From positions 7,254,001 through 7,318,000 of the forward strand of contig NZ_CP032698.1 in the NCBI RefSeq assembly GCF_003627815.1: DNA of 64,000 nt, written 5' to 3'. Both the position numbers and the translations under genes were made by a program. Every line of letters begins with the position of its first letter. Position 1 is the stretch's first letter. The notes under the pieces are model-generated. The model saw only the letters and a list, made by a program, of their open reading frames with translations, was not told where the DNA came from and made no database searches. Below, one piece after another: positions 9,005-16,900 of the stretch. This DNA is from Streptomyces hundungensis. GTDB lineage: Bacteria > Actinomycetota > Actinomycetes > Streptomycetales > Streptomycetaceae.

Positions 9005-10035
9005 CAGGAGGAGGCCTTTCCGTACGAGCGGGGCGTGGTGGTGGAGGCGGGCAGCGTGCCGTTGAAGCGGGTGTCGACGTAGTCCTTGAAGGAGAAGCGG
9101 TGCGGGATCAGCCGGAGATCGGCGAAGGTGTCGGCGATCCGCTGTTCGGAGGAGACCGCCGCGTCGTCAACGGCCACCGGGACCCGGGTGCCGTTGCTGC
9201 GCTTCACCGAGTCGAGCGCCACCGCGTAGGGCAGCCCCGTTTCCTTCGACCAGACCTTGGCCCAGGCCTCGGGGTGCTTGAACACCCACTCCTGGGCGCG
9301 GTTGAGGCGCTGGAGGTAGTCCCCGATGGCCCGCGCCTTCGCCGGGTCCTTCAGCGCGGCGGGCGAGGCGACCTGGAACCCGAGGCCGTTGACGGTCCCC
9401 TCGCCGGTCGCCAGTACCCGCCCCTTCCCCGAGCCGAGGACCTGCGCGGTGTACGGATCCCACACCGCCCAGGCGTCGACCTTGCCGCGGTTGAAGGCGG
9501 CCAGCGCGTCGGCGGGCTGGAGGAGCTTGAGCTGGACGTCCCCGATGCCGAGCCCGGCCTTCTTCAGCGTGGCGAGGAGCTGGTAGTGGGCGGAGCTTCC
9601 CTGCGCGACGGCGATCGACTTGCCCCGCAGGTCCGCGGGTTGCTTCAGCGGGGAGTCCGGGGCGACGAGGATCGCCTCTCCGGCGGACGAGCCATGACTG
9701 GCCGCCACGACCTTGATCTTGGAGCCCGCGCCGGCGGCGAACACCGGCGGGGTGTTGCCGACCGCGCCGATGTCGACGGCCCCGGCGTTGACCGCTTCCA
9801 GCAGCGGTGGCCCCGAGGTGAACGTGGACCACTTGATCCCGTAATCGAGGTGGTCGAGCTCGCCGGCCGCCTTCAGCAACGACTCGGAACCGCCTTTCTG
9901 GTCACCGGCGTTGAGCGTGAGGGCGTCGGCGCCCGAACCGGCGACGGACTTGGAGTCGGCCGCCGGACTGCCGCCGCAGGCTGCGAGCAGGAGAGCGAGC
10001 GGCAGGAACAGGGCGGGCAGGATGTGGCGTCGCAT
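9004..10035 (-). CDS. ssuA: Aliphatic sulfonate ABC transporter substrate-binding lipoprotein
   Basis: 343 residues. A lipoprotein signal ends in the lipobox LLAAC (cysteine near residue 20). The mature part is a periplasmic-binding-protein fold of the SsuA/TauA/NMT1 group: GSESLLKAAGELD, AVNAGAVDIGAVGNTPP and VDAWAVWDPYTAQVL are the family landmarks. It would capture sulfonates outside the membrane and pass them to SsuC. There are 75 bases between ssuB and this gene, with a weak purine-rich stretch (GAAAGAGCC) before the ATG. Confidence 0.9.
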   Translation of the reverse strand: MRRHILPALFLPLALLLAACGGSPAADSKSVAGSGADALTLNAGDQKGGSESLLKAAGELDHLDYGIKWSTFTSGPPLLEAVNAGAVDIGAVGNTPPVFAAGAGSKIKVVAASHGSSAGEAILVAPDSPLKQPADLRGKSIAVAQGSSAHYQLLATLKKAGLGIGDVQLKLLQPADALAAFNRGKVDAWAVWDPYTAQVLGSGKGRVLATGEGTVNGLGFQVASPAALKDPAKARAIGDYLQRLNRAQEWVFKHPEAWAKVWSKETGLPYAVALDSVKRSNGTRVPVAVDDAAVSSEQRIADTFADLRLIPHRFSFKDYVDTRFNGTLPASTTTPRSYGKASS

Positions 10036-10110
10036 GGGCGGAGGCTCTTTCTCGTGGTTCGGCGGTCCGCCATCGGCGGTTCGCGGGAGGGGGTTGTGGC
10101 GCGTCGTGGG

Positions 10111-10863
10111 TCAGCGGGAGGCGATGGAGGGTTGGTGTACGCCCAGTTCGGCGAGGAGTTCGGCGCGCAGCGCGGCGAATCCGGGGGCGCCGACCGTGCG
10201 GGGCCGGTCGAGGGCGACGGGGGTGTCATGGGCGATGGCGCCGTCCCGCATGACCAGGACCCGGTCGGCGAGCAGCAGCGCTTCGTCCACGTCGTGCGTC
10301 ACCAGCAGCACCGCGCAGCCGCGCCGCTGCCACAGCTCGGCGACGAGCTGCTGGGCCTTGATCCGGGTCAACGCGTCGAGCGCGCCGAACGGTTCGTCGA
10401 GCAGCAGCAGGTCGGGCTCGCGCACCAGCGCCCTGGCGAGCGAGGCACGCTGGGCCTCGCCGCCGGACAGCGTCCTGGGCCACGCCCCGGACCGGTGACT
10501 GAGCCCCACCTCCTCCAACGCGCTTTCCGCGACGGCCCGTTGGGGCTTGCCGGGAAGGCCGAGCAGGACGTTGCGCCACACCCGCTTCCAGGGCATGAGC
10601 CGGGGCGACTGGAAGGCGACGGCCCGTCGCTCGGGGACGAGCACGGTGCCCTCGATCTCGCGGTCGAGGCCGGCGAGCACGCGCAGCAGCGTCGACTTGC
10701 CGCAGCCGCTGCGCCCGAGCAGCGCGGTGAACTCGCCCGCCCGCAGGGTGAGATGGAGCCCGTCGATGACCGGGCGCCCGTCGAAGGCGCGGGTCAGATT
10801 TTCGACCCTTACGGCATCGGCGGAGGTCGCGGGGGTCACTGGCCGGTGAAGGTCGGTCGCCAT
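10111..10863 (-). CDS. ssuB: Sulfonate ABC transporter ATPase
   Basis: 250 residues. Walker A is GRSGCGKST (about 50-57), the Q-loop is AFQSPRLMPW, the signature is LSGGEAQR and Walker B is LLLLDEPFGALD, followed by the switch histidine in VTHDVDEAL. The sequence is of the SsuB/TauB/NrtC group. The ATG at 10863 was chosen because it begins the conserved N-terminus (MATDLHRPVT); it overlaps the end of ssuC by 28 bases, which implies translational coupling. A much longer reading frame runs upstream across ssuC in another frame and should be ignored. Confidence 0.9.
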   Translation of the reverse strand: MATDLHRPVTPATSADAVRVENLTRAFDGRPVIDGLHLTLRAGEFTALLGRSGCGKSTLLRVLAGLDREIEGTVLVPERRAVAFQSPRLMPWKRVWRNVLLGLPGKPQRAVAESALEEVGLSHRSGAWPRTLSGGEAQRASLARALVREPDLLLLDEPFGALDALTRIKAQQLVAELWQRRGCAVLLVTHDVDEALLLADRVLVMRDGAIAHDTPVALDRPRTVGAPGFAALRAELLAELGVHQPSIASR

Positions 10864-11720
10864 TGGAGCAGCAGCCTTTCGAGGGTGCGGACGACGGCGT
10901 CGGCCAAAAGGCCGAGGAAGGCGTAGACGACGAGGCAGACGACGATCACGTCCGTGCGGAAGAACTCGCGGGCCTGGTTCATGAGGAAGCCGATGCCGGC
11001 GTCCGCGTTGATGGACTCGCCGAACACCAGGGCCAGCCAGGCGGTGGCGAGGGAGTAGCGCAGCCCGGTCATCGCGCCGGGCAGCGCGCCCGGCAGCACC
11101 ACATGGCGCACGAGGCCCCAGCGGCCGAGCCCCAACGCCTGCCCCGCTTCCACGAGTTGGGCGTCGACACCCCGGATTCCGGCGTACACGTTCAGATAGA
11201 GGTGGAAGGCCACGCCGAGCGCGATGAGCGCCACCTTGGGGGCCTCGCCGATGCCGAGCCAGATGATGAACAGGGGGATCAGACCGACCCAGGGCACGGT
11301 GCGCAGCATCTGTACGGTGGCGTCGATCAGATCCTCGCCCAGCCGTGAGAGCCCGGAGGCGAGGGCCAGGACGATCCCGGCCGCGCCGCCGATGAGCAGG
11401 CCCACGGCCACCCGCTGGAGCGAGATGCCCATCGCCGACGGCAGCGTCCCGTCCCCGATGAGATCGGCCCCGGCGCGGGCGACCGTTCCGGGTGAGGCCA
11501 GGGTGTCGGGGCTCAACACCCCACTGGCGCTGAGGACTTGCCACAGGACGAGCAGGGTCACGGGGCCGACGGTGCGGCGCAGCCAGCGCGGCACCGAGCG
11601 CAGCCGGCTGCCGCGGGAGGCGAGGGGGACGACCTTTTCCAGGGCGGGGCCGGCGGGCGGGGTCGGGGCCGGGGCATGGGGAGGGGCGGATGTGTCCGGT
11701 GGGGCATGGTCGACGGTCAT
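10836..11720 (-). CDS. ssuC: Sulfonate ABC transporter permease
   Basis: 294 residues, with about six membrane helices after a proline-rich cytoplasmic N-terminus. The inner-membrane component motif is VALIALGVAFHLYLNVYAG, close to the EAA loop consensus of SsuC/TauC permeases (GLGRWGLVRHVVLPGALPG is the EAA region). This is the first structural gene of the ssuC-B-A-D operon. Almost 400 bases separate it from the leader peptide that probably controls it. Confidence 0.9.
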   Translation of the reverse strand: MTVDHAPPDTSAPPHAPAPTPPAGPALEKVVPLASRGSRLRSVPRWLRRTVGPVTLLVLWQVLSASGVLSPDTLASPGTVARAGADLIGDGTLPSAMGISLQRVAVGLLIGGAAGIVLALASGLSRLGEDLIDATVQMLRTVPWVGLIPLFIIWLGIGEAPKVALIALGVAFHLYLNVYAGIRGVDAQLVEAGQALGLGRWGLVRHVVLPGALPGAMTGLRYSLATAWLALVFGESINADAGIGFLMNQAREFFRTDVIVVCLVVYAFLGLLADAVVRTLERLLLQWRPTFTGQ

Positions 11721-12114
11721 GACGACTCCATGGGTCAGGGGCAGCGCGAAGCGCTGGGGGTGGGGCGGGCCCGGGGCGTGCTCGACCGTCGCCCCGGGTC
11801 GGTGCGCGCTCTCCGGACGAGGGGGGCGCGAGGCGTGACGGGGCGTGTGTCGGCGGGTGGTGGCGGCGCAGGGGACGGCCGGGCAGGGAACTGCCAGGCG
11901 TGGGGCGCCCCGGAAAGCCCTGAGCAGGCCTCTGGCGAAGCCTTTGAGCAGGCCGCTGGGAAAGCCTTGGGGGAGGCCTCAGGAAAACCTTCGGGACGCT
12001 CGCGCGACGCCGCGAAGGACGCGAGGCGTCAGACGCGACGAAGGCGGGATCGGTGACCGCGGTCGGCCGAATCGGCTGAGGGGAAGGGGTTCAGCCGTCG
12101 AACGGTTCGGGTCG
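11721..12114 (-). promoter_or_regulatory. Long untranslated leader of the ssu operon (possible attenuator)
   Basis: These 394 bases lie between the cysteine leader peptide and ssuC. I see no gene here. The stretch contains a 24-bp tandem repeat array (11917-11987) and many short GC-rich inverted repeats near 11770-11830 that could form alternative hairpins. By analogy with cysteine-responsive leader peptides in mycobacteria, ribosome stalling at the cysteine codons would alter folding here and let transcription continue into ssuC. The mechanism is inferred. Confidence 0.5.
11917..11987 (-). repeat. Three imperfect 23-24-bp tandem repeats
   Basis: Units at 11917-11939, 11940-11963 and 11964-11987 share the frame GCCyTkrGsaGGCCkCwGGsrAA. 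Each carries a self-complementary GGCC core. They sit in the transcribed, untranslated part of the ssu leader. Confidence 0.65.
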
Positions 12115-12198
12115 TCAGCAGCCGCGGCGACAGGCGGCGGACGCCACCCGCAGCAGGTCGATGTGACCGCGCGTGGTGAGCATGGCTGAACGTGACAT
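12115..12198 (-). CDS. Cysteine-ended leader peptide of the ssu operon
   Basis: 27 codons. It reads MSRSAMLTTRG, then HIDLLRVASAACRRGC and stop. The H-[IV]-D-L-x-R-[VM]-x-S-A-x-C pattern with cysteines at the very end is the hallmark of actinomycete putative leader peptides that precede sulfur-uptake and sulfur-oxidation genes. Starved of cysteine, ribosomes would stall at the two Cys codons. The ATG is exactly where the promoter at 12205-12234 would start transcription, so the peptide is probably translated from a leaderless mRNA. It is too short for routine gene calling. A second peptide of the same type lies at 50993-51073. Confidence 0.83.
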   Translation of the reverse strand: MSRSAMLTTRGHIDLLRVASAACRRGC

Positions 12199-12204
12199 GG
12201 CGTG

Positions 12205-12234
12205 AACGTAGCGACCCGTTCCGGACCGCGTCAA
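12205..12234 (-). promoter_or_regulatory. Leaderless promoter of the ssu operon
   Basis: On the minus strand, TTGACG (12229-12234) and TACGTT (12205-12210) are 18 bases apart and match minus-35 and minus-10 consensus well. Six bases (CACGCC) follow before the ATG at 12198, so +1 falls on the start codon of the leader peptide. Confidence 0.7.
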
Positions 12235-12332
12235 CGATGTCTCGCCCGTCGGACAGGCGATCTTGCCCCTTGGTCGCGTCCACCGGTGCGGCTGCCGGGC
12301 GTACCCCGACCGCGCGCGGGAAGATGGGAAGC

Positions 12333-12755
12333 ATGTCCGACGCCTTCACCACCCACGTCCTGAACATCACCACCGGCTCCAGCGAGACGGTCACCGATCT
12401 GACCGGGGACTGCGAGGAGTTCCTGCGGCGGCACGCGGCCGGCCGCGACGGCCTGCTCAACGTCTTCGTGCCGCACGCCACCGCCGGCGTCGCCGTCATG
12501 GAGACCGGCGCCGGCAGCGACGACGACCTGCTCGCCGCCCTGCACACCCTCCTGCCCGCCGACGACCGCTGGCAGCACCGCCACGGCAGCCCCGGCCACG
12601 GCCGCGACCACGTACTGCCGGCCCTGGTGCCGCCGCACGCCACGCTGCCCGTCGTCGGGGGACGGCTCGCGCTTGGGACCTGGCAGTCGGTGTGTCTGGT
12701 GGACACGAACAAGGACAATCCGAACCGCCAGGTACGGCTGAGTTTTCTCGGCTGA
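12333..12755 (+). CDS. YjbQ/UPF0047 family protein
   Basis: 140 residues, the usual size for this compact single-domain family. The conserved blocks are present: GLLNVFVPHATAGVAVMET (the HATAG-like core), HRHGSPGHGRDHVLPALV with metal-binding-type histidines, and LALGTWQSVCLVDTN (the GTWQ motif). Members are trimeric and were reported to have weak thiamine-phosphate synthase activity; the real role is not known. It is divergent from the ssu leader promoter. An in-frame ATG nine bases upstream is an alternative start. Confidence 0.88.
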   Translation: MSDAFTTHVLNITTGSSETVTDLTGDCEEFLRRHAAGRDGLLNVFVPHATAGVAVMETGAGSDDDLLAALHTLLPADDRWQHRHGSPGHGRDHVLPALVPPHATLPVVGGRLALGTWQSVCLVDTNKDNPNRQVRLSFLG

Positions 12756-12909
12756 GTACGGTGAAAGGAACTTTTCCCGTAGGGGAGTTGGGGGTGTGGC
12801 ATCATAGCCGCGTCGTTCTCCCGGAGTGGGGAAGCCGAATCCGGGGAACCAGTCGAATCGGCATTGCAACGGCCTGCTTCTCCAGCGTGGAAGGCGTGGA
12901 AGGCTAAGG

Positions 12910-13485
12910 ATGAAGGTGTCTGGCTCTGCGTTACCGTCGCCGGAGGACCGTCGGCTCAGGCGCCGTCTCAAAAAGGTCCGTCACACGTGTGAGGCGCTGC
13001 TCGCGGAGTGGGGCATGGAGCACGGCTGCGGCATCGATGAACTGCACCGCTACCTCAGCGCGCAGAACCGGCGGCCGATCCATCTGATTCCGATGCCGTT
13101 CCCGGAGCGCCATCTCTTCGGGCTGTGGCTGAAACTCGACGATTTCGACATCATCGCCTACGAGAAGGCCGCCTCCGCGTCACACAAAGAACACATCATC
13201 GCCCATGAGCTCTCCCATATCGCCTTCGCACACCGGGGCTCCGTGGAATTCGATCACACTGATACGAGTCAGTTGTTCACGAATGCCGAACCGGCGGCGG
13301 TGCGGAGCATGTTGATGCGTTCTCGCTACAGCGACGACGAGGAACAAGAAGCCGAGACGATGGCCTCGCTGATCCTGGCCCGCGCCACCAAGCGCTGGCT
13401 GGAACCCGCCTGGGGGGTTCCCGAGGAGGCCGCGGAGATCGTCGCCCGCATCGAGAACGGTGTCGGCCACCCGGACCCGTCATGA
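12910..13485 (+). CDS. ImmA/IrrE-type zinc metallopeptidase-like protein
   Basis: 191 residues. A basic helical N-terminus (about 12-35) precedes a small gluzincin domain with the zinc motif HELSH at about 99-103; a candidate third ligand is among the acidic residues of EEQEAETMASLIL downstream, as in ImmA/IrrE. Such proteases often cleave a partner XRE-type repressor. No XRE gene lies beside it, so the target is unknown. The ATG at 12910 follows AAGG and removes an upstream in-frame stretch with no conservation. Its last codons overlap the next gene by four bases (ATGA), so it is the first gene of a three-gene operon. Confidence 0.8.
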   Translation: MKVSGSALPSPEDRRLRRRLKKVRHTCEALLAEWGMEHGCGIDELHRYLSAQNRRPIHLIPMPFPERHLFGLWLKLDDFDIIAYEKAASASHKEHIIAHELSHIAFAHRGSVEFDHTDTSQLFTNAEPAAVRSMLMRSRYSDDEEQEAETMASLILARATKRWLEPAWGVPEEAAEIVARIENGVGHPDPS

Positions 13486-14696
13486 ACACGGTCAACGGAA
13501 TCCTCACCTGGGTCTGCGCGCTCGGCGGAATCGCCGCCTTCGGCTACCGGCTGCCGGACCTGCTGCGCAGACGACAGGACGTCGCCCTGTGGGCGCTGTG
13601 CGTCTACTTCCTCTGTTCCGGCATCAGCTTCCTCGTCGACCTGGACGCGCTGCGGGTGCACATCTCCGCCCTGTTCGGCCTGCCCAACATCACCTCGCTG
13701 ATCGTCCAGGTCGCCGTCGTCGTGCTCACCGCGGCCCAGCAGGTCGTCCTCGTGTACTGGTCGTCGCCGCCCGAGGAGGCCCGCCGCCGGGCGCGCCGCC
13801 GGGTGCTGTTCTTCGGCGCCGCCCTGTGCGTCCTGGTGGTGGCCTCCCTCGCCGTCAGCCCGGTCGCCAGCGCCAAAACGGCCACCTCCACCATCCTGCT
13901 CAGCATCCAGGACGGCCGATACGCCCTGTACATGTCGTTCTACCTCGTCATCTGCGGAGTGGGGCAGTTCGAGACGGTCCGGCTCTCGCTGCGCTTCACC
14001 AAGATGGCCAACCGGCAGTGGCTCAAGGTCGGCATGCGCACGGTGACCGTCGGCGCGAGCCTGATCCTGGTCTACTGCGTCACCCGCAGCATCCAGATCG
14101 CCGGCACCCGGCTGCACTACGACGCCTCGGCCCTCGACCCCATCCAGTGGTCGTGCGGCACCATCGGAGCCCTGCTCCAGATCACCGGCTGGACCATCCC
14201 GTCCTGGGGCATCCACCTCACCCGCGCCGCCGGCTGGCTGCGCAGCTACCGCTCCTATCTACGGCTGCGGCCCCTGTGGTGGGCGCTGTACGAGGCCTCG
14301 CCGGACATCGCGCTCGACCCGCCCCGCTCCTGGGCGCGCGACCTCGTCCCGCCGCGCGACCCCCACTACAGCCTCTACCGGCGGGTCATCGAGATACGCG
14401 ACGGCCAGTTGATGCTCCGCACCTCGCTCTCGCTCGCCGACTTCTCCCGCGTGGCCCGCTCGCTCGGCCTGCCCGAGGACCCGACCTCGCCCCTCGGCGA
14501 GGCCCTCCAGGTGCGGGCCGTCCTCAACCGACCGGCCGAGGAGCGGGACGAACTGGCCGACACCGCCGACATCCCGGCGAGGCCGCCGTACGACGACTTC
14601 CGCGACGAGGTGGAGTGGCTGACCCAGGTGGCGTCCTCGTTCACCGCGCTCACCCAGGGCCGTGCGATGCGCGCGCCCGACAGAATCCCGTCATGA
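13482..14696 (+). CDS. MAB_1171c-type multi-pass membrane protein
   Basis: 404 residues. The first about 240 residues contain roughly seven membrane helices (starting ILTWVCALGGIAAFGYRLPDLL). The C-terminal 160 residues are soluble, with LRPLWWALYEASPDIAL and YRRVIEIRDGQLMLR as landmarks. This matches the actinobacterial family annotated as MAB_1171c putative transporter, for which no function is proven. The family recurs next to ImmA-like proteases in Streptomyces, as here, overlapping the genes on both sides by four bases. A signalling receptor is as plausible as a transporter. Confidence 0.78.
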   Translation: MNTVNGILTWVCALGGIAAFGYRLPDLLRRRQDVALWALCVYFLCSGISFLVDLDALRVHISALFGLPNITSLIVQVAVVVLTAAQQVVLVYWSSPPEEARRRARRRVLFFGAALCVLVVASLAVSPVASAKTATSTILLSIQDGRYALYMSFYLVICGVGQFETVRLSLRFTKMANRQWLKVGMRTVTVGASLILVYCVTRSIQIAGTRLHYDASALDPIQWSCGTIGALLQITGWTIPSWGIHLTRAAGWLRSYRSYLRLRPLWWALYEASPDIALDPPRSWARDLVPPRDPHYSLYRRVIEIRDGQLMLRTSLSLADFSRVARSLGLPEDPTSPLGEALQVRAVLNRPAEERDELADTADIPARPPYDDFRDEVEWLTQVASSFTALTQGRAMRAPDRIPS

Positions 14697-15655
14697 CGCA
14701 GCCTCCCCACTCCGGCGCCGCGCCGTTCGACAAGGCCGCCCGCGAGACGCTGACCGCCGTGGCCCGCACGGCAGTTGGAGACCTGGTGGCGCTGGACGTG
14801 GCACAGGGGGCGAGGGCGGCCCTGCCCGCCGTGCGCCAACTGGTGCGGAGCATCCCCGCGCTGGGGGCCGAACCGGCCGCCCTGGGCGACGCGGACAGCG
14901 ACCTGCTCGCGGCGCTGGCCGAACTGTGCGAAGTGATCGGCTGGATCCTCTTCGACGCGGGACTGGACCAAGCCGCTCATCGCATGAACAGCCGGGCCCT
15001 GGACCTCGCCGGCCTCTGCGGCGACCGCGCCGTCGCCCGTCTGGTACTGCTCAACGACAGCATGCTGCACGCCCGCGCCGAACGGCCCCTGGCCGCCCTG
15101 GAGTCCGCCGCCCGGGTGGCCGGACCGCGCCCCCTGCCGACCCTGGTCGCCACCCTCGTCCTCGTCCGCCGGGCCCATGCCCTCGCCATGCTGGGCGCCT
15201 CCCGCACCGCCGAGCGCCTCATCTCCCGCGCCCGGAGCCGGTTCCTCGACGGGCCCTCGCCCCACGATCCGCCCTGGGCCTGGTGGATCGACCAGGCCGA
15301 ACTCACCGGCCACCACGGCTGGGTGCTGGCCAGGCTCGGCGCCCGGGACCGGGCGATCCCCCTGCTGCACGAGGCCGCCACCGCCCCCGGCCCCTCCTAC
15401 CGCGACCTGTTCACCGCGGAGTTGCTCGCAGCGCTGACCGGCGCCCGGGCCTGGCGCGAGGCCGAGGACCTCATCACGGAACTCGCCCCGCGCGCCGCCC
15501 GCATCGGCTCCGCGCGCACCACCCAGACCCTCACCAGGACCGCCACCCGGCTGCGCGGATGTGCGAAGGCGCCCGCGAACCTGCGGGACGCGGCGGTCCA
15601 CCTGCTGGAGTCCGTGCCCCCGCACCCCGGTGGCGAAGGCCGTCCCTCCCGTTAG
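14693..15655 (+). CDS. Helical (TPR-like) cytoplasmic protein of the ImmA/MAB_1171c operon
   Basis: 320 residues, almost wholly alpha-helical and rich in Ala, Leu and Arg. Repeating helix pairs (for example LDQAAHRMNSRALDLAGLCGD, then LAALESAARVAG and AIPLLHEAATAPG) suggest a tetratricopeptide-like solenoid. There is no DNA-binding domain that I can see, though helical regions like this are often found C-terminal to XRE domains in Streptomyces regulators. The ATG is inside the ATGA overlap with the previous stop. It is the last gene of the three-gene operon. Function unknown; a partner or sensor for the protease is possible. Confidence 0.7.
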   Translation: MTQPPHSGAAPFDKAARETLTAVARTAVGDLVALDVAQGARAALPAVRQLVRSIPALGAEPAALGDADSDLLAALAELCEVIGWILFDAGLDQAAHRMNSRALDLAGLCGDRAVARLVLLNDSMLHARAERPLAALESAARVAGPRPLPTLVATLVLVRRAHALAMLGASRTAERLISRARSRFLDGPSPHDPPWAWWIDQAELTGHHGWVLARLGARDRAIPLLHEAATAPGPSYRDLFTAELLAALTGARAWREAEDLITELAPRAARIGSARTTQTLTRTATRLRGCAKAPANLRDAAVHLLESVPPHPGGEGRPSR

Positions 15656-15713
15656 GGCCCGCCCAGGACCGGCAGGGCACCACCCCCATCAGAACCCGAC
15701 AGACAGGGATCAC

Positions 15714-16187
15714 ATGCTGCACATCAGGGTGTCCACGCCCGCGGCCGCCGCGCTCGTGGCGGTCGTCCTCCTCCTCACGACCGGCGGACAGGTGTCCGAG
15801 GTCGCCTACGGCAGAGCGGTCGCCCCGGCGACTCAGCCATCGGCCGCCACCACCGGCAGCGCCTATCTGGCGACGCACCTGTACTTCGGGACGGGCCGCC
15901 ACAACGGCCAACCACCCATAACCGACGAGCAGTTCATGAAGTTCGTCGCGGACGTGATCACCCCGCGCTTCCCCTCCGGGCTCACCATCCAGCAGGGCCG
16001 GGGCCAGTGGCGCGACAGGAGCGGCAGCATCAACCGGGAGATCTCCTACGAGCTGACGGTGCTCTATCCCACGCGCGAGGCCCGCGCCCACAACCGCGAC
16101 ATCGAGTACATCCGCGCCCTGTACTGCTCGATGTACGGCCTGGAGTCCGTCGGCCGGGCCGACGTCAACGCCCAGGCCGACTTCTGA
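15714..16187 (+). CDS. Exported DUF3574 protein
   Basis: 157 residues. Residues about 8-28 form a signal peptide or anchor (AAAALVAVVLLLTTGG). The conserved domain begins at THLYFGTGRHNG and continues with ITDEQFMKFVADVITPRFPSGLTIQQGRGQW, the DUF3574 pattern. The fold resembles a small ferredoxin-like alpha-beta domain. Function is not known. AGGGA lies six bases before the ATG. Although it is 58 bases after the helical protein gene, it has its own ribosome site and may be separately expressed. Confidence 0.77.
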   Translation: MLHIRVSTPAAAALVAVVLLLTTGGQVSEVAYGRAVAPATQPSAATTGSAYLATHLYFGTGRHNGQPPITDEQFMKFVADVITPRFPSGLTIQQGRGQWRDRSGSINREISYELTVLYPTREARAHNRDIEYIRALYCSMYGLESVGRADVNAQADF

Positions 16188-16221
16188 TCGGCCCGGCCCC
16201 GGCGGCCGGGCGCACGGGTGC

Positions 16222-16776
16222 TCACAGCGCGAGCCTGCGGACGACGAAGACCATCGCGCCGAGCAGCACCAGGACCGCCCCGGTGACCAGCGATTCCAGG
16301 TCGGTGGCCCCGGCGAGCGCGAACCGTCTCCCGCCGGCGCCCGCCGCGCTCTCCCGGGGCGCGATGGACGCGGCCACCGCGCCCGCCGCACGCTCCGCGC
16401 GTGCCGGGGGGTCGGCGCCGGCCGCCGGTGACGGGGAGGCCGAGGCGCAGTCCAGTACCCCGGCGACGTCCTGCCGGAAGCCGCCGGGGCCGAGGACGGT
16501 GAACCGGTAGCTCTGCCGGTCGGCGACCGGGACCAGGACGGTGCGTGATCCGCCGGGGTCCACGGCGGCCGCGACGCCCGCCAGCCGGAAGGTGAACGGC
16601 TCGTCGCCCCCGTTGGCGGCGGTGACGTCCACGCCGCCGCGGGCACAGTCGTCCACCGCGCTGACGGACGGCTGGGGCCCGCGGGCGGGCAGTGCGGCCG
16701 CGGTGCTCGCGACCGTACCGACGGTCGCGAGCACAACGGCCCAGCGGGCCGCCCTCCGCTTCGGTGCGTACCTCAC
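16222..16776 (-). CDS. Secreted protein with a C-terminal membrane anchor
   Basis: 184 residues starting at GTG, with GAAGGG seven bases upstream. The N-terminus is a signal peptide (RRAARWAVVLATVGTVASTAAAL). A beta-rich extracellular domain with two cysteines (VDDCARGG and GVLDCAS) follows, then a Ser/Pro/Ala-rich stalk and a final hydrophobic helix VTGAVLVLLGAMVFVV ended by RRLAL. That order copies sortase-anchored proteins, but the expected LAxTG is only LAGAT, so it probably stays in the membrane by the helix. No family recognised. Confidence 0.65.
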   Translation of the reverse strand: MRYAPKRRAARWAVVLATVGTVASTAAALPARGPQPSVSAVDDCARGGVDVTAANGGDEPFTFRLAGVAAAVDPGGSRTVLVPVADRQSYRFTVLGPGGFRQDVAGVLDCASASPSPAAGADPPARAERAAGAVAASIAPRESAAGAGGRRFALAGATDLESLVTGAVLVLLGAMVFVVRRLAL

Positions 16777-16900
16777 AAGGAGCCCTTCGGGCCGGGCGCG
16801 ACAGGGGGACGCCCTCCAGTACGCGACCGGGGCTCGCGATGTTCAACGCCCGCCGACATACGGCCCGTTGTAGCGGGGGCTCGCCCTTCTCGTGGGCGGG

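Noticed and set aside
10864..11544. N-terminal extension of ssuB across ssuC
   Set aside because: The extra residues lie in the wrong frame of ssuC and show no conservation; SsuB proteins start near MATD at 10863.
11721..12056. Plus-strand open frames upstream of yjbQ
   Set aside because: Repetitive Gly/Ala/Arg composition over the ssu leader region, with no ribosome site.
16222..16776. Sortase substrate
   Set aside because: The LAxTG or LPxTG motif is missing; LAGAT is not a match, so only a membrane anchor is supported.
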